Below are positions 18,520 to 26,769 of a stretch of 31,129 nucleotides of DNA, piece by piece. The stretch covers positions 1 to 31,129 of the forward strand of contig NZ_CAJURR010000027.1 of NCBI RefSeq assembly GCF_910589175.1. The letters are read 5' to 3'. The translations under genes and the position numbers were made by a program. The notes beneath the pieces were generated by a model that made no database searches, was not told the DNA's origin, and saw only the letters and a list, made by a program, of their open reading frames with translations. The stretch comes from an uncultured Lactobacillus sp. (GTDB taxonomy: Bacteria; Bacillota; Bacilli; Lactobacillales; Lactobacillaceae). Positions within the stretch are counted from its first letter, which is position 1, and every line of letters begins with the position of its first letter.

Positions 18520-19446
18520 ATGTCTGCTGAAGCAAAGCAAGGCTACTATGAATTAGTTGAACCACGTACCCTATTTAACTCCATAATTCCTGTCCTATTA
18601 GGAATCATGTACACAGAATATAATTTTCAGTTGTTTAGAATTTTTCCAACAATTGAAATGTGTATTGCCACAATTGTTCTACAAATTTTCATGAATGTGA
18701 ATGATGGTTATTGGGATTATAAACGTGAAAAAGCTGCTAAAACTGGCGATCATAAAAAGAATCCGATTGGGAAGTACCATCTTAACCCCAAACATGTTTT
18801 AGTTCTTATTTGGATCCTATTTATCATTTCAGCTACGTGTGCTTTTATGATTGGTTTTCAAACTAATTTATATATTTGGATTCTAGGAATTATTTGTTAC
18901 GCAATCGCTATTTCCTATTCAACAGGATCTCATACAATTTCTGCCGGACCTTTTGGAGAAATAGCTGCTTGTTTTGCAATGGGATTTGGAATTTTTCTAA
19001 TTATGGTCTACATTAATGTGTATCCCCATGTACCATTTAACTGGAATTTTGTTTGGCCAATTATCCTTGCTGCCGGCATTCCTGAAATTTGTAACTTCAC
19101 TTTAATGCTTGGAAATAATCTGTGTGATCATGATGCAGATATCGCAAATGGAAGACATACTTTAGTTTCTTATATTGGAATTAAGGGTGGACTTTACTTA
19201 TTCGTATTTAACTACTTACTTGGATTCTTTTTAACAGGTTGGGCAATTTGGGTTGGAGTCCTTCCTTGGAGCGTCGCTTTAATTTTGATTTGTATTCCAA
19301 CAATCTACAAAAACATGCGCTTTCTTTGGAAAATACAAACTAAGCCAAAATCTTTCCCTAAAGTAGTTCAAAATACCCAAGTTTTATTTGTGACCGAAGC
19401 CGTAGGTTTCTTTATCGGTTTGATGTTAAATCTTAGAATTAAATAA
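18520..19446 (+). CDS. menA: 1,4-dihydroxy-2-naphthoate prenyltransferase (UbiA family)
   Basis: This 308-residue integral membrane prenyltransferase would attach a polyprenyl chain to 1,4-dihydroxy-2-naphthoate to give demethylmenaquinone. The first Asp-rich motif NDGYWDYKRE is at residues 61-70 and the second, NNLCDHDADIANGRHT, near 202-217. About eight hydrophobic segments are seen. It starts 19 bases after cydC with AGAAAGAAG upstream and is the last gene before a terminator, so it belongs to the cyd operon. Placing a quinone step with the oxidase suggests that the cell completes menaquinone from a precursor supplied by other bacteria or the host. The rest of the men pathway is absent from the window. 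Confidence 0.88.
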   Translation: MSAEAKQGYYELVEPRTLFNSIIPVLLGIMYTEYNFQLFRIFPTIEMCIATIVLQIFMNVNDGYWDYKREKAAKTGDHKKNPIGKYHLNPKHVLVLIWILFIISATCAFMIGFQTNLYIWILGIICYAIAISYSTGSHTISAGPFGEIAACFAMGFGIFLIMVYINVYPHVPFNWNFVWPIILAAGIPEICNFTLMLGNNLCDHDADIANGRHTLVSYIGIKGGLYLFVFNYLLGFFLTGWAIWVGVLPWSVALILICIPTIYKNMRFLWKIQTKPKSFPKVVQNTQVLFVTEAVGFFIGLMLNLRIK

Positions 19447-19453
19447 CCTTTTG

Positions 19454-19482
19454 ATCCAGATGTTAATCATCTGGATTTTTTA
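19454..19482 (+). terminator. Terminator of the cyd-men operon
   Basis: ATCCAGATG and CATCTGGAT form a 9-bp stem with a 5-base loop (TTAAT), followed by a T-run. Confidence 0.92.
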
Positions 19483-19530
19483 TTGTTTTTAAATTCGTAC
19501 TTTCAGTATGCAAAATTATTGATTTTACTA

Positions 19531-19547
19531 GTTTTATTTAATAAAAC
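19531..19547. repeat. 8-bp inverted repeat upstream of phnD
   Basis: GTTTTATT and AATAAAAC flank a single central T. It lies about 46 bases upstream of the predicted phnD -35. It could be a regulator site; no partner regulator is next to it. Confidence 0.3.
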
Positions 19548-19592
19548 ACGAACAATATTTTTTATATATTACAAAAATATACATGTTTTCTA

Positions 19593-19621
19593 TTGAATTC
19601 ACGCTCATAGTTTGCTATCTT
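19593..19621 (+). promoter_or_regulatory. Promoter of the PhnD-type lipoprotein gene
   Basis: TTGAAT (19593-19598) and TATCTT (19616-19621) are 17 bases apart, with a TG one base before the -10 (extended -10). The ATG is about 40 bases downstream. Confidence 0.6.
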
Positions 19622-19660
19622 TATATCGTCAACTTCATTAAATAGTTTCTGGAGGAAAAA

Positions 19661-20593
19661 ATGAAGATAAAGAAATTTTTAATCGGCGCTGCTATGGTTT
19701 TACTTGCTGCATCAACTGCTGCATGTTCCAACAATAAGTCTGCTTCTAAAACAAGTGATGGCTATACTCCTAAAGAATTAAACGTTCAGTTTGTTCCTAG
19801 TGTCCAAGCTTCTAAACTTGAAGCTAAAGCTAAGCCATTACAAGGCTTGCTTGAAAAGCAATTGCATATGCCTGTTCATGTAACTGTTTCAACTGATAAC
19901 TCAGCTTTAGTTGAAGCAATGGCATCAAAGAAAGTTGATGTCGGTTTCTTACCACCTGATGCTTATGTCTTAGCCCACAAACGTGGTGTTGCTGACGTTT
20001 TGCTCCAAGCACAACGCTATGGCTATGACGAACCAAGCGGTAAGCAAAATCACAAATTAATGGATAGCTACCGTTCAATGATCGTAGTTAAAAAGGGCTC
20101 TAAGATCAAATCTTGGAAAGATCTAAAAGGTAAGACAATTGCCGTTCAAGATCCAACCTCTACTTCTGGTTACGTTCTTCCAATTGCGGAACTTCACAAG
20201 AAAGGTTTAAATGTACCAAAAGATTGTAAATTAGTTCAAGTTAAGGGCCACGATCAAGCTGTTTTATCAGTTTATAACGGTGATGCCGATGCTGCCTTTG
20301 TCTTCTCTGACGCTCGTCCTCTTGCTGCTAAAGATGCACCTGCTGTAATGAAGGATGTTGTTCCAATTTACTTTACTAAATACATTCCAAACGATACTGT
20401 TGCTGTTAGAAGCGGCATGTCTAAGTCCTTTAGAAAGAAACTTGCTACTGCCTTTAAGGATATTGCTAAGACCAAGAAGGGTAAGAAGATCCTTGAAAAT
20501 ATTTACCAACACTATGGTTATGTAGATTCTAAAGATTCTAACTTCAATATTGTTCGTGAATACGAAGCTGAAGCTAAAAAGGCTGAAAAATAA
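19661..20593 (+). CDS. PhnD-type phosphate/phosphonate-binding lipoprotein
   Basis: This 310-residue lipoprotein has the signal MKIKKFLIGAAMVLLAAST with the lipobox Cys at residue 22. The mature part matches PhnD-like periplasmic binding proteins: LNVQFVPSVQASKLEAKAKP, then KKVDVGFLPPDAYVLAHKRG, then WKDLKGKTIAVQDPTSTSGY and GDADAAFVFSDAR. It should capture a phosphonate, phosphite or similar oxyanion at the outer face and pass it to an ABC permease. No phnC or phnE gene is adjacent, and a terminator follows, so the permease is elsewhere or lost. A strong GGAGGA precedes the ATG. The true ligand cannot be read from the sequence. Confidence 0.85.
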   Translation: MKIKKFLIGAAMVLLAASTAACSNNKSASKTSDGYTPKELNVQFVPSVQASKLEAKAKPLQGLLEKQLHMPVHVTVSTDNSALVEAMASKKVDVGFLPPDAYVLAHKRGVADVLLQAQRYGYDEPSGKQNHKLMDSYRSMIVVKKGSKIKSWKDLKGKTIAVQDPTSTSGYVLPIAELHKKGLNVPKDCKLVQVKGHDQAVLSVYNGDADAAFVFSDARPLAAKDAPAVMKDVVPIYFTKYIPNDTVAVRSGMSKSFRKKLATAFKDIAKTKKGKKILENIYQHYGYVDSKDSNFNIVREYEAEAKKAEK

Positions 20594-20606
20594 ATTTAAT
20601 ATTTTT

Positions 20607-20645
20607 AAAAGACCACCCTACTTTGACTTGTAGGATGGTCTTTTT
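20607..20645 (+). terminator. Terminator after the PhnD-type gene
   Basis: AAAAGACCACCCTAC and GTAGGATGGTCTTTT pair with one mismatch around an 8-base loop and run into T residues. Confidence 0.9.
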
Positions 20646-20686
20646 CTCGTTTAAAATTAGAATAGATTTTTAATCGAGGTTTTCAA

Positions 20687-21757
20687 ATGAAACTAAATAA
20701 AAAATTTAATCTATTATTGATCACAAGTGCTATCTTTTTAATAGCAAGTGCTTGTAGCAAGCCTAATCATGAGGAAACAATAAATAAAAAGACAGACAAT
20801 CATATCGCTCTGATATCTGACATTAACGGCATTAAAGATAATTCTTTAAATCAATCTGTCTGGAATGGTTTAAAAGATTATGGTACTAAAAATGATCTTC
20901 CAGAAGGAAACAAAGGCTATAACTATTTTGTACCTAAAGATCCGAAAAACTATCAAACCACTATCAATGAAGCGTTAGATAAAAATTTCTCAACTATTAT
21001 TGGTGTTGGCTATACTCTTAAGCCAAATATTATTAAAGCAGCTAAAAATAATCCGAAAAAAAATTTTGTTGTTATTGATGCCCATACTCCAAAACTAAAA
21101 AATTTAACCGGTATCTCCTTTAAGAATCAAGAAGGAGCATATTTAGCTGGTGTAGCAGCTGCTTACACGACTAAAAGTCAAATAGTTGGTTTAGTCTTAG
21201 GTCAAAATAGTAAAGAAATGGCCTCATTCAAAGCAGGTTTTATTCAAGGCGTAAGAACAACAAATCGTAAACTTCATAAACATATTAAAGTAGTAAGCCA
21301 GACAGTTGGAAACTTTTCGGATGCTAATAAAGCACACGATATTGCCCAGGAAATGTACAATAAAAAAGCTGACATCATTTTTCAAGCAGCAGGTAAAAGT
21401 GGACAAGGTGTATTCAAAGCAGCTCAGGAAATCAATCAAGCTCGACCTGTAGGGCAAAAAGTATGGGTTATAGGATCTGATGAAGATCAATCAAAATTGG
21501 GCGACTACCTTGCAAAAGGCGGACAACCATCTAATTTCACTCTTACTTCAGTTATCAAAAGTGCCGATCTTGCTGTTGAAGATATTGCTACCCAAACTGC
21601 TAGTGGGAAATTCCCAGGTGGTAAAACTCTGAAGTATGGTCTTAAAAACAAAGGTATTTCTTTAGTTCAAGGGAATTTATCCTATCATACCTGGATTAAA
21701 GTTCAAAAAGCTAAGCAAAAAATCATTGACGGGAAGATTAAGGTTGATACAGATTAA
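20687..21757 (+). CDS. BMP-family (PnrA-like) nucleoside-binding lipoprotein
   Basis: This 356-residue lipoprotein has a signal with the lipobox IASAC (Cys23). The mature domain matches the Bmp/PnrA family: HIALISDINGIKDNSLNQSVW, the ligand-site GVGYTLKPNI region, then GISFKNQEGAYLAGVAAAY, and VWVIGSDEDQSKLGDY. PnrA of Treponema binds purine nucleosides, and related proteins feed nucleoside ABC permeases. No permease gene is adjacent. With the deoxynucleoside kinases about 8 kb away this fits nucleoside salvage, but the link is inference. GAGG precedes the ATG. It is a single-gene unit between two terminators. Confidence 0.87.
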   Translation: MKLNKKFNLLLITSAIFLIASACSKPNHEETINKKTDNHIALISDINGIKDNSLNQSVWNGLKDYGTKNDLPEGNKGYNYFVPKDPKNYQTTINEALDKNFSTIIGVGYTLKPNIIKAAKNNPKKNFVVIDAHTPKLKNLTGISFKNQEGAYLAGVAAAYTTKSQIVGLVLGQNSKEMASFKAGFIQGVRTTNRKLHKHIKVVSQTVGNFSDANKAHDIAQEMYNKKADIIFQAAGKSGQGVFKAAQEINQARPVGQKVWVIGSDEDQSKLGDYLAKGGQPSNFTLTSVIKSADLAVEDIATQTASGKFPGGKTLKYGLKNKGISLVQGNLSYHTWIKVQKAKQKIIDGKIKVDTD

Positions 21758-21765
21758 TAGATTGA

Positions 21766-21797
21766 AAAAAGAGAGGTAGTTATTTACCTCTCTTTTT
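21766..21797. terminator. Convergent bidirectional terminator
   Basis: AAAAAGAGAGGTA and TACCTCTCTTTTT form a 13-bp stem with a 6-base loop. It serves the BMP gene on the plus strand and includes the stop codon of the converging murR gene. Confidence 0.92.
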
Positions 21798-22640
21798 ATT
21801 TTTATGAATTAAAGTCGTCTTATTAGAGCGTTTTAAGTTTTCAAACACCTTATCTGAACACCGTGAAATATAGGCAAATACTAAAACATCTACTACAAAG
21901 AGTTGACTTATCATCGATGTAGTAGCACCAGACCTAATTTTGGGCTCCCCAATATCTTGGGTAAGTAATACAAGATCAGCTTTTTTAGCTATTGCAGTTC
22001 TAGGCTGTGCTGTTAGTAACACAGTTTTTATACCAACTGATTTCCCCACTTCTAAAAGATCACTAATTTCAGTCGTCATTCCCTGATTACTGATTAAGAT
22101 TAAAATATCATTAGGGGTAAAGTTTCCAATTTCTGTAGCTGCAATATGAAAATCAGTAGTATAGGTGATAGCTTTTCCTAAACGAAGAAATTTCTGGTAT
22201 AGGTCATTAGCTACTAGACCGGATGCTCCAACACCATATGCTAAAATCCGTGAAGCCTGATTAATTTCTTTTACTAGTTTAGAAATTGTTTTTTCATCGA
22301 TTCCACTTTTAGTTATGTCTATCACTGACTTAAACCTTGTGGCCATTTTATCCTTTATTGATGAAACATCTTCTCCAATATCTATTTCATCATATTCAGC
22401 AGGTTCTTTGGGTAACTGTAGTGCAGCTAGTTCTAATTTTAATTCACTAAATCCATCAACCCCAATTTCTTGGCAGAATCGAACAATCGTTGCTGTACTA
22501 ATACCAGTATCTTTAGATAATTTTTGAATAGAAGACTTTATAACTGTTTTAATGTTATTACTTATGTACTCTGCTAAAAATTGTTCTTTTTTTGGCATCT
22601 GAGCCTTCTTAGAATGAATGATATTTAAAATATCTGCCAT
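21780..22640 (-). CDS. murR: MurR/RpiR-family regulator of the MurNAc operon
   Basis: This 286-residue protein has an RpiR-type helix-turn-helix N-terminus (about residues 1-77; LSKDTGISTATIVRFCQEIG is the recognition region) and a C-terminal SIS sugar-phosphate domain (about 125-260; RILAYGVGASGLVANDLYQK, then ILISNQGMTTEISDLLE). In the E. coli and staphylococcal systems MurR represses the mur genes and responds to MurNAc-6P. It is the last gene of murP-murQ-mupG-murR, with a 2-base gap after mupG, GAAGGAG upstream and a shared terminator downstream. The symbol rests on this context. Confidence 0.88.
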   Translation of the reverse strand: MADILNIIHSKKAQMPKKEQFLAEYISNNIKTVIKSSIQKLSKDTGISTATIVRFCQEIGVDGFSELKLELAALQLPKEPAEYDEIDIGEDVSSIKDKMATRFKSVIDITKSGIDEKTISKLVKEINQASRILAYGVGASGLVANDLYQKFLRLGKAITYTTDFHIAATEIGNFTPNDILILISNQGMTTEISDLLEVGKSVGIKTVLLTAQPRTAIAKKADLVLLTQDIGEPKIRSGATTSMISQLFVVDVLVFAYISRCSDKVFENLKRSNKTTLIHKNKKRGK

Positions 22641-22642
22641 TT

Positions 22643-23713
22643 TTACTCCTTCATGGTACGAAGTAAGATAAATTCCTGGCTAGGCTTTATCAAATTAATC
22701 AAAGGTATATCTTTTTCTATAATTTTTCCTACTATATTTACTTTTTCACTAGCTGGTAAATTTACCTTAAGTATTTGAATTTCTCCCATATACCGTTGGT
22801 ACCTATCATTATTGATTGTAATATCTCCAATATATCTTTTACCAGTATTATTTTTCTTAATTACCGGTACCGGATGTAATCTCGAATCTTCACATCTCAC
22901 TACATATTCAGCTGGATCAGGCCGCTGATTATGTTTTCCTAATACATAATCATATAAATCTTTATCTCCATTTTCGCATTTTTTTGTATGAAGTAATATT
23001 TGTTTTTTATTTTTATAAGTATCTATTTGCTTTAACGAATCTTCACTAATTCCCCCATCCCCGACATAAACTAAATCTACTCCCATATTTTGTAATTCTA
23101 AAATACTAGCTAACGGACTATAATACCGCTGCTTTTCAAGAGTTGGCAGTCCCTCGTATAAAGGACCTCTTAAATTTTCATCCCCAGCAAAAAATGCCTG
23201 AGTAGTAAAGCCATATTTTTTAAACATACGAACTTGCTGCTCTAAAAACTGCTGACTAATTCCTGTATCAGGAGAAGGGTAAAAATTGAACCATGCTTGC
23301 ACGTTTTCTCTTTTTACATTTAACAAAAGCAATTCTTTTAACTCTTCTTCACTAAAAGTACTAGCATTTATCCCAATTTCTATTAAGTTAGACAACTCAG
23401 CAATTTTTTTAATTGGCAATTTATCATCTATTCGCAAACCAGTTATACCGGCTTTCTTCAAGTTAGGGATTGTATCCATTGATATTTTTAATTTTTTCAA
23501 ACTACTTTGATCAATATCAACCATTACACTAAGATTCTGTTCTTTTGCTATTTTTCCTAATTCTTGTAGATTTTGTTTATAACTAGTTATATCTTCTTCG
23601 GGAATATGAATCGACGTAAAGATTCCTTCAAAGCCATTATCCTTCATTTTCCTAATATATTCTCGAGTCTCAGCATCAATTTTTTTATTTAAATATACAG
23701 AAAAGCCTAACAT
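22643..23713 (-). CDS. mupG: 6-phospho-N-acetylmuramidase MupG (DUF871)
   Basis: This 356-residue cytosolic protein belongs to the DUF871 family (MLGFSVYLNKKIDAETREYI, then GFEGIFTSIHIPEED), a TIM-barrel-like N-terminal part of about 230 residues followed by a smaller C-terminal domain. Staphylococcus aureus MupG of this family cleaves MurNAc-6P-GlcNAc, taken up by MurP, into MurNAc-6P and GlcNAc. The order murP-murQ-mupG-murR here contains the same four functions, which makes this identification strong. The ribosome binding site is modest (GGAAAGAG). A 56-base gap with an imperfect hairpin separates it from murQ. Confidence 0.9.
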   Translation of the reverse strand: MLGFSVYLNKKIDAETREYIRKMKDNGFEGIFTSIHIPEEDITSYKQNLQELGKIAKEQNLSVMVDIDQSSLKKLKISMDTIPNLKKAGITGLRIDDKLPIKKIAELSNLIEIGINASTFSEEELKELLLLNVKRENVQAWFNFYPSPDTGISQQFLEQQVRMFKKYGFTTQAFFAGDENLRGPLYEGLPTLEKQRYYSPLASILELQNMGVDLVYVGDGGISEDSLKQIDTYKNKKQILLHTKKCENGDKDLYDYVLGKHNQRPDPAEYVVRCEDSRLHPVPVIKKNNTGKRYIGDITINNDRYQRYMGEIQILKVNLPASEKVNIVGKIIEKDIPLINLIKPSQEFILLRTMKE

Positions 23714-23728
23714 TTATTCACTCTTTCC

Positions 23729-23771
23729 AAAAGAAGGCCAAAAAGCATATTACTTTTTGACCTCCTTCTTT
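23729..23771 (-). other. Imperfect hairpin between murQ and mupG
   Basis: On the minus strand AAAGAAG and CAAAAAG pair with CTTTTTG and CTTCTTT around a short loop, with a small internal loop. It has some terminator features but a broken T-tract. It may reduce read-through or protect the upstream message. Confidence 0.4.
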
Positions 23772-24666
23772 AATAATTATTAACTACCGAACTAATATTA
23801 CCGTTACATTCTTTCAAAATATCCATTGCTTTTTCTTTATCAACACCTGTTTTCAACATAGTAATAGCAAATGCAACGTTCATATCTGCTTTTTCTAATG
23901 TATCGCTTGCTACTGACTCTGAAACACCTGTCGCAACTTCTATAATTCTACATGCTCGATCTACTAGCTTAGAATTTGTTGGCATAACATCTACCATTAC
24001 GTTTTCATAAACCTTACCTTGTTTGATCATAACGCCTGTTGATATCATATTCAGAATCATTTTTTGAGCTGTACCAGCCTTCATTCTTGTTGACCCAGTT
24101 ATTACTTCCGGACCTACTACAGCTTCAATTGCTATATCAGCATATTTTCCAATTTCTGATTTTTTTACACATGCTATTGAAATAGTAAGAGCTTTTACCT
24201 GATTTGCATATTTCAAACATCCTATTACATAAGGTGTACGTCCACTAGCTGCAAGCCCAATTACAATATCTTTCTCATTTAATTTAAGGTCCTTTAAATC
24301 TTTCTCTCCTAGTTGTGGATCGTCCTCGGCACCTTCTACAGCGCGGAACATAGCACTTTGGCCACCGGCAATTAATCCAATCGCTCTTTCAGGATTGATT
24401 CTATAAGTGGGAACTAATTCAACTGCATCTAATATTCCTAATCTTCCGCTAGTTCCTGCTCCAACATAAATTAATCTCCCACCCTCTCTATATCTTTTTG
24501 ATGCATATTCAATGGCTTTGGCAATTTCTTTATCTTGAGTACCAACTGCATCTGCGATTTTTTTATCTTCTTGGTTTATTATTTTAACTATTTCAAGAGG
24601 AGTGGCGCTATCAATGTGTAGAGACTTTGGATTTCGTTGTTCCGTTGTTAAATCTTTAATATTCAT
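23770..24666 (-). CDS. murQ: N-acetylmuramic acid 6-phosphate etherase
   Basis: From the ATG at 24666 (MNIKDLTTEQRNPKSLHIDS) this is a 298-residue SIS-domain enzyme that splits MurNAc-6P into GlcNAc-6P and D-lactate. The diagnostic VGAGTSGRLGILDAVELVPT lies near residues 58-77, with the catalytic-type Glu in DAVEL, and AASGRTPYVIGCL follows. Length equals the family norm. I prefer 24666 over the ATG at 24678 because GTGAGGAT lies correctly before it; the upstream ATG overlaps the murP stop. The C-terminal part (about 240-298) is the UBA-like helical end typical of MurQ. Confidence 0.96.
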   Translation of the reverse strand: MNIKDLTTEQRNPKSLHIDSATPLEIVKIINQEDKKIADAVGTQDKEIAKAIEYASKRYREGGRLIYVGAGTSGRLGILDAVELVPTYRINPERAIGLIAGGQSAMFRAVEGAEDDPQLGEKDLKDLKLNEKDIVIGLAASGRTPYVIGCLKYANQVKALTISIACVKKSEIGKYADIAIEAVVGPEVITGSTRMKAGTAQKMILNMISTGVMIKQGKVYENVMVDVMPTNSKLVDRACRIIEVATGVSESVASDTLEKADMNVAFAITMLKTGVDKEKAMDILKECNGNISSVVNNY

Positions 24667-24674
24667 TTTTATCC

Positions 24675-26678
24675 TCACTTACTAGTTATCTTTAATACGG
24701 GCATATCGGCCTTAACGGTACCTGTAGCAATTAGCTTAAAATTAGAAACATCATCCATGTTAGTAATAGTCATAATTACGATTGGATCCTTTCCAGCTTC
24801 TTTTATTTTTCCAATATCCATTTGTGCAACAGGTTGTCCGGCTTTTACTATGTCATTTTCTTTTACTTTGATATCAAAAGGACGGCCCTTTAGTTCTACA
24901 GTATCCAAACCCATATGCAATAAGATCTCCAAATTTCCTTTAGTTGATTTTAAAGTTAAGGCATGTTTTGTAGACATTACACTAACTACTTTTCCATCAA
25001 CAGGAGCAACAATTTTCCCATCTTTTGGAATAATAGCAAATCCTTCTCCAAGCATTTTTTGTGAAAATACTTGGTCTTCAACTTCATCTAATTCTTCAAT
25101 TTGTCCATCTACTGGAGCAACAATTTCTTGTGTTGTTAATTTAAGGCTATCTTTTCTCTCATTTTCATCTGAAGCGGACATATTCAAATTATAGGCTTGC
25201 TCCTCAGCTTCTCTTCGTTCTTTAACTTCAGCATCAGCCTCATCTGCAGGAAGCATAGCTTCTTTAGGAACACCCCAGAAGTAAGTAGCAATAAAACCAC
25301 CAACATAAGAAGCTAACAAACCTAATACATAAGCCCACCACATGTTATGAGCAATTAATGGAATCAAGGCTACACCTGAAGGCCCGATAGCTATTGAGCC
25401 AACTTGACCAAAAGCAGCAACTACAGCACCACCAATACCACCACCAACACAAGCAGTAATAAATGGACGTCCTAATGGTAATGTAACACCATAGATTAAT
25501 GGCTCTCCGACGCCTAAGATACCAACTGGTAAGGCACCTTTACTCATATTTACTAATTGTTTATTTTTACGACACTTTACCCATAAAGCAATTGCAGCTC
25601 CTACTTGACCACCTCCGGCCATAGCTAAGATAGGGAGAAGAGGAGTAAATCCAAGTTTTTGAATCATTTCTAGATGGATAGGGGTTAAAATTTGATGTAA
25701 ACCTAGCATTACCATAGGAAGGAAGAATAATCCTAAAATAAATCCTGAGATTGGTCCACCAACTTTTAGCACCCAATTAATTCCACCTACAAGAGAATTA
25801 GAAAACCATCCTGCCAAGGGCATAATTACAAAAATTGTAAATAATCCCATTATTAGTATTGTTAAAAATGGTGTAAAAATAATATCTACAGAGTCAGCAA
25901 TATGCTTATGGAAAAATTTTTCAACATAAGATAATAGCCAAACGCCTAATAGGACACCGATAATACCACCCTGACCAGCAGCTAGAGGTTTTCCATCAAA
26001 AATATTAGGAATGGTTACTGGAGCAACAATCCCAGGTAAGTAAACAATACCACCAATGATACCACCCAAGCCTGGAGTAGCACCAAATTCTTTTGCTGTA
26101 TTAATACCTACATAAATATTCAAATATGCAAATAAGGCACTAGAAATCATTGCTAATACTGTTACGCCAAGATTCCAGGACATCGGCAATACTTTAGCAG
26201 TTAACAAGTTTCTCAGAATTCCCGCAACACCGGAAATTAGTCCGGCACCTACAAATGCAGGTATTAATGGTACAAAAATTGCCGAAATATGTTGAAGAGC
26301 TGAACGCCACCAAGTATTTTTTAGAGAAGCTTTATGAGCTGCATGAACTTCAGCAGCTTTCTTTTCAACTTCACTTTTATTAGATTGATATGAATTTGTT
26401 TCAGGAAAAGTTTCTCCTTCCTTTACGCCAGCCTCATTATTCATTATCGTGGCAACCTTAGTATTAACGCCTGGTCCTAAAACAATTTCCAGTGTATCAG
26501 CTTCAACTACCCCTAATACACCATTTATCTTTTTCAATTTCTCCATATTTACTTTAGACATATCTCTGATTTTAATTCTGAGTCTTGTCATACAATGGAT
26601 CAATGATTCAACATTATTTATACCACCAATTTCTTGGTAGATTTCATCGCTTAGAATTTGATACTTATCCTTTGACAT
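24675..26678 (-). CDS. murP: PTS enzyme IIBCA for MurNAc/MurNAc-GlcNAc uptake
   Basis: From the ATG at 26678 (MSKDKYQILSDEIYQEIGG) this is a 667-residue permease; AGGAG eight bases upstream decides the start over one 12 codons earlier. Domains in order: EIIB with the phosphorylated Cys29 in IHCMTRLR, EIIC with about ten membrane segments (about 120-480), and a glucose-type EIIA (about 520-667) with the phospho-His near 588 in LLHMGLDTVELKG and the entry motif IVAPVDGQIEEL. It takes in MurNAc or MurNAc-GlcNAc and phosphorylates it. As I recall, S. aureus MurP lacks a EIIA domain, so this version is self-contained. Related sucrose/trehalose EII are alternatives; the linked murQ-mupG-murR makes MurNAc the best call. 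Confidence 0.88.
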   Translation of the reverse strand: MSKDKYQILSDEIYQEIGGINNVESLIHCMTRLRIKIRDMSKVNMEKLKKINGVLGVVEADTLEIVLGPGVNTKVATIMNNEAGVKEGETFPETNSYQSNKSEVEKKAAEVHAAHKASLKNTWWRSALQHISAIFVPLIPAFVGAGLISGVAGILRNLLTAKVLPMSWNLGVTVLAMISSALFAYLNIYVGINTAKEFGATPGLGGIIGGIVYLPGIVAPVTIPNIFDGKPLAAGQGGIIGVLLGVWLLSYVEKFFHKHIADSVDIIFTPFLTILIMGLFTIFVIMPLAGWFSNSLVGGINWVLKVGGPISGFILGLFFLPMVMLGLHQILTPIHLEMIQKLGFTPLLPILAMAGGGQVGAAIALWVKCRKNKQLVNMSKGALPVGILGVGEPLIYGVTLPLGRPFITACVGGGIGGAVVAAFGQVGSIAIGPSGVALIPLIAHNMWWAYVLGLLASYVGGFIATYFWGVPKEAMLPADEADAEVKERREAEEQAYNLNMSASDENERKDSLKLTTQEIVAPVDGQIEELDEVEDQVFSQKMLGEGFAIIPKDGKIVAPVDGKVVSVMSTKHALTLKSTKGNLEILLHMGLDTVELKGRPFDIKVKENDIVKAGQPVAQMDIGKIKEAGKDPIVIMTITNMDDVSNFKLIATGTVKADMPVLKITSK

Positions 26679-26697
26679 GATGAATCTCCTTATATAA

Positions 26698-26730
26698 ATG
26701 TAAAAATGTTTCATTTAAATATGTAAAAAT
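26698..26730. repeat. ATGTAAAAAT repeats in the murP leader
   Basis: ATGTAAAAAT occurs at 26698-26707 and 26721-26730, and a third copy is at 26842-26851. Between the first two lies the palindrome ATTTAAAT (26713-26720). These could be MurR operator parts; this AT-rich DNA also makes chance copies likely. Confidence 0.25.
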
Positions 26731-26745
26731 TTATCACAGTAATTA

Positions 26746-26760
26746 ATGTAATCGCTTTCT
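26746..26760. promoter_or_regulatory. cre (CcpA) site downstream of the murP start point
   Basis: ATGTAATCGCTTTCT matches all 15 positions of WTGNAANCGNWNNCW. It lies at about +3 to +17 of the murP transcript, a roadblock-type position. Preferred sugars would then repress MurNAc use. Confidence 0.7.
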
Positions 26761-26769
26761 ACATCTAAA

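Noticed and set aside
25567..25776. A 69-codon minus-strand frame within murP
   Set aside because: It is an out-of-frame reading of the EIIC domain, without its own start signals or protein-like pattern.
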